Assembly (NCBI GenBank): GCA_002405525.1
Contig: DHLY01000002.1
Location: 1 to 30,822 of the forward strand
Length of the DNA stretch: 30,822 bases
Direction: 5' to 3'
From: Proteobacteria bacterium UBA4656
GTDB taxonomy: Bacteria > Pseudomonadota > Gammaproteobacteria > Xanthomonadales > Ahniellaceae
In this document: piece after piece, positions 25,255 through 30,822 of the stretch
How the letters are laid out: each line of letters begins with the position of its first letter
How positions within the stretch are numbered: the stretch's first letter is position 1
Program-made: the position numbers and the translations under genes
The notes under the pieces: model-generated
Database searches by the model: none
Told to the model about the DNA's origin: nothing
Seen by the model: only the letters and a program-made list of their open reading frames with translations

Positions 25255-25842
25255 ATGGATGTCCTGCGCCGAATCCTGCTCGGCACCGCCGCCGCCGCGA
25301 TGGTGGCCGGCGGCACGCGCCCGCTGCGCGCCGACGACGAACCCGCCGACCTGCACGACCCGATCCCCGCGCCGCCGGCGAAGCCGACCGCCGGCCGCGC
25401 CGGCGACTTCGCCTTTCTCGACGGCGAATGGCGCATCCGCCACTGGCGCCGGCGCGAGGGCGAGGCAGCGTGGGATGCGTTCGAGGGTGCGGCGACCTGC
25501 CGTTCGCTGCTCGGCGGCATCGCCAGCGTGGAGGAGCTGCGCATCCCCGCGCGCGATTTCAGCGGCATGGGCCTGCGCCTGCTCGACCCCGCCACCGGCG
25601 TGTGGTCGGACTACTGGGTGAACGCCAAGGTCGGCGTACTCGCTGGCGCGGGCCTGACCGGCAGCTTCGAGGACGGCGCGGGCCTGTTCTACGCGCGTGA
25701 GACCGACGCGCAGGGCGAGCAACTGGGCGCCGGCATCTGGGACCGGATCGGCGACGGGCGCTGCCGCTGGCGGCAGGCGGCCTCGCGCGACGGCGGGCGG
25801 ACCTGGACGGTGAGCTGGATCATGCACTGGTCGCGGGCCTGA
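25255..25842 (+). CDS. Exported DUF1579-like protein
   Basis: Predicted 195-aa protein with a GAGGAG ribosome site before ATG 25255. The N-terminus MDVLRRILLGTAAAAMVAGG is a signal peptide, with a twin-arginine-like LRR start, and probable cleavage after LRA near residue 27. The mature part starts with a Pro-rich spacer and then FAFLDGEWRIRHWRR, ATGVWSDYWVNAKVGVL and RWRQAASRDGGRTWTVSW. These are typical of DUF1579-type proteins, a lipocalin-like beta-barrel family of unknown function. It is divergent from the WYL regulator and just ahead of the glutathione S-transferase (41 bp), suggesting one regulated unit. Family placement is by motif resemblance. Confidence 0.75.
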   Translation: MDVLRRILLGTAAAAMVAGGTRPLRADDEPADLHDPIPAPPAKPTAGRAGDFAFLDGEWRIRHWRRREGEAAWDAFEGAATCRSLLGGIASVEELRIPARDFSGMGLRLLDPATGVWSDYWVNAKVGVLAGAGLTGSFEDGAGLFYARETDAQGEQLGAGIWDRIGDGRCRWRQAASRDGGRTWTVSWIMHWSRA

Positions 25843-25883
25843 GCCTCCGCCATCCTGCGCGCCCGACCCGCGCGGCGACGACC

Positions 25884-26564
25884 ATGGCGAACACGCTCTA
25901 TATCGGCAACAAGAACTACTCCTCGTGGTCGCTGCGCCCGTGGCTCGCGCTGCGTTGGGCGGGCATCCCGTTCGAGGAACGCGAAATCAACCTGCGCCAG
26001 CCCGGCTACGGCCAGCAGGGCATCGCGCAGGTCCTCGCGGTGGCGCCCAACGGCCGCGTGCCGTGCCTGCACGCCGACGACCTCGTGGTGTGGGATTCGC
26101 TGGCGATCTGCGAGTGGGCGGCCGAGCAGCGGCCCGACGCCGGGCTGTGGCCGCGCGACGCTCGCACCCGCTACACCGCGCGTTCGGCGGTGGCCGAGAT
26201 GCATTCCGGCTTTGCCGCGGTGCGCCGCGACCTGTCGATGAACATCCACCGCCGCACGCCGGCGGTGGCCTGGCCGCAGGACACGCAGGCCGACATCGCG
26301 CGCATCGACGCGCTGTGGTCGGCGCTGCGCACCACGCACGCCGCGCGCGGGCCGTGGCTGTTCGGCGAGCGCTGCATCGCGGATGCGTTCTACGCGCCGG
26401 TCGCGACCCGCATGCGCAGCTACGGCGTGGCGCTGTCGCCGGCCGCGCAGTCGTTCGCCGACGCGGTGTTCGCCGATGCCGATTTCCTCGCGTGGGAAGC
26501 GGCGTCGGTGCCGGATTCGTGGGATCGCCCGGGCTTTCCGATCATCGATCGCCTGCACCGCTAG
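25884..26564 (+). CDS. Glutathione S-transferase family protein
   Basis: Predicted 226-aa cytosolic GST. The thioredoxin-fold N-terminal domain starts TLYIGNKNYSSWSLRPWLAL; Ser13/Ser14 are the candidate glutathione-activating residues. PNGRVPCLHADDLVVWDSLAICEWAAE holds the cis-proline (VP) and the glutathione-binding D-S pair, given here only as positions about 57-82. An all-helical C-terminal domain ends with LAWEAASVPDSW. This matches the bacterial group often annotated as GST N-terminal domain-3 proteins. It probably detoxifies electrophiles; substrate unknown. Located 41 bp after the DUF1579-like gene and convergent with the membrane protein gene (35 bp). Confidence 0.88.
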   Translation: MANTLYIGNKNYSSWSLRPWLALRWAGIPFEEREINLRQPGYGQQGIAQVLAVAPNGRVPCLHADDLVVWDSLAICEWAAEQRPDAGLWPRDARTRYTARSAVAEMHSGFAAVRRDLSMNIHRRTPAVAWPQDTQADIARIDALWSALRTTHAARGPWLFGERCIADAFYAPVATRMRSYGVALSPAAQSFADAVFADADFLAWEAASVPDSWDRPGFPIIDRLHR

Positions 26565-26599
26565 GGCGTTTCCGGGGGACCCGCGGGCGGCGCCGCTGC

Positions 26600-27913
26600 T
26601 CAGTTCCAGAACGGGATCCGCCAGGGGGTGTCCGGTGCGTCGTCGTCGCGGGCTGGCGGCGGCGGCTGGACCGCGAGTTCGTGCGGCCCGGACGGAACGC
26701 CACGCAGGTCGACCATGACCAGGAAGCCCCGCCGGTCGGCCAGCGGATCGTCGACCAGGTGCCAAGGCGCCTGCAGCGGCGCGCCATCGAGCGCGATCGC
26801 CTGTCCGGCGGCCATGCAGTCGAGCACCGCGCGCGCCGACACCGGATCGGCGCGCCAGTTCGAGGCGTGCGATGCGCTGCACGTGGCCAGTCCGTCGGCA
26901 TGCCACAGGTCGACCCAGGGGATGAACAGCGGCAGCCACGCGCCCTCGACGCGCATCGACGGGATCGAGGGCACGCGCCGCGCCAGCGGGCCGCTCGCGG
27001 TGTCGGCGTAATGCACGCCGCGCAACGTGGCGTGGTCGCCGATCACGAGGCGCGGGAATCCGGCGCGCACGCGATCGTCGAGGTCGCCGCGCAGGGCCAG
27101 CGGCAACGCCATCGTGCACAGCGTCAGCACGAAGATGATCGCCATCACCGAGAGCGCGCCGCGCAGGCGACCGCCACCTGCGGACAGCCGGTACATCAGC
27201 ACCTGCAGGCTCAGGTTGTGCTGCGGGGTCATGCCGATGCGGTCGTAGAAGCCGAGGATGCGCTGCACGAGCGCCGGCACCGCGCGACCGCGCCGTTCGG
27301 CGCGACTGTCGATGGCGATCGCGATCACGAACGGCACCAGCAACAGGCAGGCCAGCACCGCGAAGGTCGCCGGCGCGGGGATGGCATCCTCGGTGACGGC
27401 GGCCAGCGCGAGCCCCACCAGCACCATCAATCCTGCATAGAGGAACAGCAGCCCCATCAGGCGCGCCATGCCGAGCGCGACCGCGAACACGATCGTGGCC
27501 TGGTCGTCCAGCGCGGCGATCCGCGTCGGCAGCGCATCCCAGGCCGCGGCGATGCGCGCGCGCGACCATGGACCGAGGCTGGGCGACTTGCGCACCCGAC
27601 CCGCCGGATCCACCGAGTACAGACCCACCAGGGCGATCCAGAACGCGCGCAGCAGCAGGTGCAGCAGCAGGCCACCGGCCAGCGCGAGCATCGCGGCCTG
27701 CAGGTAGAGCAGCAGCGGGGACAGCAGCAGTTGCATGCGCAGGCCGGCCATCTCCGCGACGTCGGCGATCCGCGGCGCGATCCAGCCGTAGGCCTGCAGC
27801 AGCGCGAACACGGTGGCGCCGGACAGCAGCAGTTCCATCTCCCAGGTCGGCGTGGTGCGCGGCGGCAGGGCCTGGGGGTCGGCGGCGGGGTCGCGGTCGG
27901 GCGGGTGCTGCAT
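26600..27913 (-). CDS. Uncharacterised membrane protein
   Basis: Predicted 437-aa protein; I do not recognise the family. The ATG at 27913 gives a short Pro/Asp-rich N-terminus followed by five or six hydrophobic segments: ELLLSGATVFALLQAYGW, a long LLLSPLLLYLQAAMLALAGG stretch continuing into LLLRAFWIALVGLY, ATIVFAVALGMARLMGLLFL with AGLMVLVGLALAAV, TFAVLACLLLVPFVIAIAI, and GALSVMAIIFVLTLCTMALPL. The C-terminal ~150 residues are soluble, probably extracytoplasmic, with two cysteines that could form a disulfide (around LATCSASHASNW and AVLDCMAAG). The Shine-Dalgarno is weak and the frame is open 30 codons further upstream (28003), so the start is uncertain. It stands alone, convergent with the GST. 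Confidence 0.75.
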   Translation of the reverse strand: MQHPPDRDPAADPQALPPRTTPTWEMELLLSGATVFALLQAYGWIAPRIADVAEMAGLRMQLLLSPLLLYLQAAMLALAGGLLLHLLLRAFWIALVGLYSVDPAGRVRKSPSLGPWSRARIAAAWDALPTRIAALDDQATIVFAVALGMARLMGLLFLYAGLMVLVGLALAAVTEDAIPAPATFAVLACLLLVPFVIAIAIDSRAERRGRAVPALVQRILGFYDRIGMTPQHNLSLQVLMYRLSAGGGRLRGALSVMAIIFVLTLCTMALPLALRGDLDDRVRAGFPRLVIGDHATLRGVHYADTASGPLARRVPSIPSMRVEGAWLPLFIPWVDLWHADGLATCSASHASNWRADPVSARAVLDCMAAGQAIALDGAPLQAPWHLVDDPLADRRGFLVMVDLRGVPSGPHELAVQPPPPARDDDAPDTPWRIPFWN

Positions 27914-28078
27914 GGCGGGTCCGGGATGCGGCGGCGGTCGCACCGAGTGTGGCGCGTGGCCGGTGCGTCTGGCGAGGGCGGCGTTACATGCGCGACTTTG
28001 CACGTTTTGAACGGCGGGCGAACACGTCGCTAACGACTGGATAATCGTGCCTTAAGGCAGCGCGGCGAGGATGCCGCC

Positions 28079-28771
28079 ATGCCTGCCCTCGCCCTGCGCC
28101 GCGCGTTCGACGACCTCGCCCACCGGATCGACGGGGCGCACAACCCCGACTGGCGGCCGGAACTGCTGGGCCCGGGCGACGACCGCACGCAGGCCGAAGC
28201 CTTCGTTGCCGCGGTGTATCGCGAGCGCCACGGCGCCACGCTGCGCGAGTTCATGCCCTGGCTGCTGGCGTTCCGCGACGCCGGCGGCGCGCTGCTGGCG
28301 GTGGTCGGGCTGCGCCTGGCCGCGAACGCCCCGCTGTTCGTCGAGCAGTACCTGGATGCGCCGGCGGAGCAGGCGGTGGCTGGCGCGCTGGCGCGCGCGG
28401 TCGACCGCGAGACGATGGTCGAAGTCGGCGGCCTCGCGGCGCAGCGGCCGGGCGATGCGCGGCGCCTGATCCTGTGCCTGACCCGCGGCCTCGATGCCGC
28501 CGGCCTGCGCTGGGTGCTGTTCGCCGCCACCCTGCAACTGCGCAATGCCTTCGACCGCCTCGGCCTGCGTCCGGTGGCGCTGGCGCCGGCGCGGCGCGAG
28601 CGGCTGCGGCCGTCCGCCACCGACTGGGGCCGCTACTACGACAGCCAGCCGGTGCTGCTCTGCGGCGACCTCGCCGCGGGCGCCGCCTTCCTCGCCGTCA
28701 TGCCGCACGAGGCGGTGCGCCGGCCGCGCGCCGTGCGCGCACCGGCCGCGGCGGCGGAGACAACGCCATGA
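28079..28771 (+). CDS. Thermostable-hemolysin family protein (GNAT-like)
   Basis: Predicted 230-aa member of the T_hemolysin family (named after Vibrio delta-VPH). The fold resembles GNAT or LuxI-type acyltransferases more than a pore-former. Visible blocks: AFVAAVYRERHGATLREFMPWLL near residue 40, AVVGLRLAANAPLFVEQYLDAPAE, ETMVEVGGLAAQRPGDARRLI, given as positions about 115-135, and WVLFAATLQLRNAFDRLGLRPV. The upstream 50 bp are the least GC-rich of the area and contain GATAAT (28040-28045), a possible -10 box. The gene overlaps the AMP-ligase start (ATGA), so the three genes here are translationally coupled. An acyl-transfer role, using the acyl group activated by the next gene, is inference. 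Confidence 0.82.
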   Translation: MPALALRRAFDDLAHRIDGAHNPDWRPELLGPGDDRTQAEAFVAAVYRERHGATLREFMPWLLAFRDAGGALLAVVGLRLAANAPLFVEQYLDAPAEQAVAGALARAVDRETMVEVGGLAAQRPGDARRLILCLTRGLDAAGLRWVLFAATLQLRNAFDRLGLRPVALAPARRERLRPSATDWGRYYDSQPVLLCGDLAAGAAFLAVMPHEAVRRPRAVRAPAAAAETTP

Positions 28772-30231
28772 GCCGCGTGCTCGAAGCCCTCGCCGCGCGC
28801 GCGCCGACCGACCTCGTGCTGCGCGACGCGCGGCACGCGCTGAGTGCGGCCGACCTGCGCGCACGCATCGACGACCTCGCCGACCTGCTGTCGGACCTGC
28901 CGCCCGGCCCGCTCGCCAGCCGGCTCGACAACGGCATCGACTGGGTGCTGCTCGACCTCGCCCTGCGCCGCTGCGGACGCGCCCACCTGCCACTGCCGCC
29001 GTTCTTCAGCGAGGCGCAGGCGGCGCATGCGCTGCAGTCCGCGGTCGCGCTCGCGCTGCCCGCGGGCGACGGCCGCCCGGCGCGGCCCGGATGCGGCTTC
29101 GCGCTGCGCGAGTTGCCGCCCGCGACCCGCGCGGTGCCCGCCGGCACCGCGATCGTCACCTACACCTCCGGCAGCACAGGCGCGCCGAAGGGCGTGTGCC
29201 TGGATGCGCGCCTGCCGGAAGCGGTGGCGGCCTCGCTGGCGCAGGCGATGGCGCCGCTCCACGTGCGGCGCCACCTGTGCCTGCTGCCGCTGGGCGTGCT
29301 GCTGGAGGCGGTCGGCGGCGTCTATGCGCCGCTGCTGGCCGGCGGCGAGATCGCCCTGCCCTCGTTGGCCGAACTCGGCCACGGCGGCAGCAGCGGGATC
29401 GACCTGGCGCGCCTGCTCGCCACCCTGCACCACTTCCGCCCGCAGTCGCTGATCGCGGTGCCGCAGTTGCTGCAGGCGCTGGTGCTGGCCGCCGAGTCCG
29501 GTGCGCGGCTGCCGGATTCGCTGCGCATGGTCGCGGTCGGTGGCGCGCGCGTGCCGCTGAGCCTGCTCGGCCGCGCGGAAGCCGTCGGCCTTCCGGTGTT
29601 CGAAGGCTATGGCCTGAGCGAGTGCGCCTCGGTGGTGTGCCTGAACCGCCCCGGCGCGCGACGCCCCTGCAGCGTGGGCCGCGTGCTGCCGCACACCGCG
29701 CTCTCGCTGTCTGCCGACGGCGAGATCCGCATCGACGGTCCACGCTTCCTCGGCTGCGCCGGCGATCCGCCGCCAGCGCCGGGGCCGTGGGCGACCGGCG
29801 ACCTCGGGCGCATCGACCACGACGGCTTCGTGCACGTCGAAGGCCGCCGCAAGGCGATGTACATCACCGCCTGGGGCCGCAACGTCAGCCCGGAGTGGGT
29901 CGAGTCCGAACTGACCCAGCATCCGCGCATCGCGCAGGCGCTGGCCTGGGGCGAAGGCCGCGCGCAGGCCGCCGCGCTGCTGGTGCCGCGCGATCCCGCG
30001 ATCGCGCCGGCGGAACTGGAACGCGCGGTGGCCGAGGTCAACGCCGGCCTGCCCGACTACGCGCGCATCGGCGCCGTGCTGCGCGCCGACGAACCGTTCA
30101 GCGCCGCCAACGGCCTGCTCACCGGCAACGGCCGGCCGCGCCGCGCGGCGATCCTCGCCCGCTATGGCGCGGCGCTCGCCGCCTGCCCTGATTCCCGCAT
30201 CGTCCGCACGCCGGAGCCGCAATCCGCATGA
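28768..30231 (+). CDS. AMP-forming acyl/aryl ligase (ANL superfamily)
   Basis: Predicted 487-aa adenylate-forming enzyme, activating a carboxylic acid as acyl-AMP and perhaps acyl-CoA. Motifs: P-loop-like YTSGSTGAPKG (residues 132-142), VPQLLQAL, VAVGGARVPLSLLGRA, the adenine-binding FEGYGLSECAS, ATGDLGRIDHDGFVHVEGRRK and the hinge that follows it, then TAWGRNVSPEWVESEL and, near the C-terminus, a candidate catalytic Lys region NGLLTGNGRPRRAAI, in which the usual Lys appears replaced by Arg. It is short for the family; the N-terminal domain is compact. It overlaps both neighbours by 4 bp (ATGA at 28768 and 30228). It most likely supplies an activated acyl group to its operon partners; the substrate is not predictable. 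Confidence 0.88.
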   Translation: MSRVLEALAARAPTDLVLRDARHALSAADLRARIDDLADLLSDLPPGPLASRLDNGIDWVLLDLALRRCGRAHLPLPPFFSEAQAAHALQSAVALALPAGDGRPARPGCGFALRELPPATRAVPAGTAIVTYTSGSTGAPKGVCLDARLPEAVAASLAQAMAPLHVRRHLCLLPLGVLLEAVGGVYAPLLAGGEIALPSLAELGHGGSSGIDLARLLATLHHFRPQSLIAVPQLLQALVLAAESGARLPDSLRMVAVGGARVPLSLLGRAEAVGLPVFEGYGLSECASVVCLNRPGARRPCSVGRVLPHTALSLSADGEIRIDGPRFLGCAGDPPPAPGPWATGDLGRIDHDGFVHVEGRRKAMYITAWGRNVSPEWVESELTQHPRIAQALAWGEGRAQAAALLVPRDPAIAPAELERAVAEVNAGLPDYARIGAVLRADEPFSAANGLLTGNGRPRRAAILARYGAALAACPDSRIVRTPEPQSA

Positions 30232-30822
30232 CCCCACCCAACGCTGCATCGAACACCGGTTTCCACGCCCGGCTGCTGGCCCAGACCGGCGCCGCGCGCC
30301 AGGAACTGCTCACCCTGCCGATCCTGCGCGAGGCGCTGGAGGGCCGCGTCTCGCGCGCCGACTACGCCGCCTTCCTCACCCAGGCCTACCACCACGTGCG
30401 CCACACCACGCCGCTGCTGATGGCCTGCGGCGCGCGCCTGCCGGCGCGGCTGGAGTGGCTGCGCAGCGCGGTCGCCGAGTACATCGAGGAGGAAGTCGGC
30501 CACCAGGAGTGGATCCTCGACGACCTCGCCGCGATGGGCGTCGACCGCGCCGCAGCGGCGGCTTCCGCGCCCGCGCCGGCCACCGAACTGATGGTCGCCT
30601 ACGCCTACGACACCATCGCGCGCGGCAATCCGGTCGGCTTCTTCGGCATGGTGCTGGTGCTGGAAGGCACCAGCGTGGCGATCGCCACCCGCGCCGCCGA
30701 GGTGATCGAGCGCACGCTCGAACTGCCGCGCTCGGCGTTCACCTACCTGCGCTCGCACGGCGACCTCGACATCGAGCACACCGGCTTCTTCGCCGCGCTG
30801 ATGGACCGCCTCGACGATCCGG
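30228..30822 (+). CDS. Haem-oxygenase-like diiron oxidase / iron-containing redox enzyme (3' end beyond window)
   Basis: First 198 residues of a TenA/PqqC/UndA-like protein of the haem-oxygenase-like fold. ATG 30228 overlaps the ligase stop (ATGA). It is all-helical, with candidate metal ligands in the spacing of this superfamily: EEEVGHQEW (Glu88, His92), VLEGTSV (Glu146) and SHGDLDIEHTGFF (His177, Asp181, His184), plus YHHVRHT (His55/His56) near the N-terminus. Related enzymes include UndA (1-alkene formation from fatty acids) and the N-oxygenases and desaturases of natural-product pathways. The reading frame continues past the window edge. As third gene of the hemolysin/ligase/oxidase unit it probably oxidises an acyl or amine product. 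Family good, chemistry unknown. Confidence 0.85.
   Translation, partial: MTPPNAASNTGFHARLLAQTGAARQELLTLPILREALEGRVSRADYAAFLTQAYHHVRHTTPLLMACGARLPARLEWLRSAVAEYIEEEVGHQEWILDDLAAMGVDRAAAAASAPAPATELMVAYAYDTIARGNPVGFFGMVLVLEGTSVAIATRAAEVIERTLELPRSAFTYLRSHGDLDIEHTGFFAALMDRLDDP

Overview
The window is about 30.8 kb of very GC-rich DNA (roughly 70% by eye). Gene density, ATGA-overlapping operons and protein families suggest a proteobacterial chromosome, most likely gammaproteobacterial and perhaps Lysobacteraceae/Xanthomonadales-like. No rRNA or protein marker fixes the genus, so the taxonomy is inference. No rRNA, tRNA, CRISPR array or complete insertion sequence was found.

Layout. (1) 0.1-5.5 kb, minus strand: an operon encoding a BchI-type AAA+ magnesium-chelatase ATPase, a BchD-type VWA subunit and a lipase-like alpha/beta hydrolase, followed by a YfbK-like VWA lipoprotein. 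No other bacteriochlorophyll or carotenoid gene is in view. (2) 5.6-8.1 kb, plus: a membrane-anchored hydrolase with a polytopic C-terminus, then a short-chain dehydrogenase. (3) 8.2-12.5 kb, plus: UDP-sugar dehydrogenase and UDP-uronate epimerase (GTGA overlap), then glmS, all linked to amino-sugar and surface-polysaccharide precursors. (4) 12.5-14.8 kb, minus: a lower-GC accessory block abutting the 3' end of glmS. It holds brnT-brnA and an uncharacterised 566-aa gene with a possible C-terminal HEPN R-x5-H motif. About 570 bp without a convincing gene follow. (5) 15.3-19.6 kb, plus: an orphan FtsX/MacB-type permease, then an ArsR-family repressor with a palindromic operator coupled to a cupin-DUF2867 fusion.

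(6) 19.7-22.9 kb, plus: bifunctional NMN adenylyltransferase/Nudix (NadM), a soluble-looking SPFH protein and an NAD-kinase-like protein. A 13-bp motif is repeated before the first two genes. (7) 22.9-24.2 kb, plus: an organoarsenical-resistance operon arsR-arsI-arsN2 whose promoter is embedded in a perfect palindrome and whose first gene is probably leaderless. (8) 24.2-27.9 kb: a WYL (YafY-like) regulator divergent from a secreted DUF1579-like protein, then a glutathione S-transferase and a convergent unknown membrane protein. (9) 28.1 kb to the window end, plus: three ATGA-coupled genes for a thermostable-hemolysin/GNAT-like protein, an AMP-forming acyl ligase and a haem-oxygenase-like diiron oxidase (cut by the window end), which look like a small specialised-metabolite operon.

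The best candidates for undescribed biology are the brnTA + HEPN-like block at the glmS attTn7-like position, the NadM-SPFH-NADK-like trio, the hemolysin/ligase/diiron-oxidase operon and the Mg-chelatase I/D pair apart from any visible photosynthesis genes.
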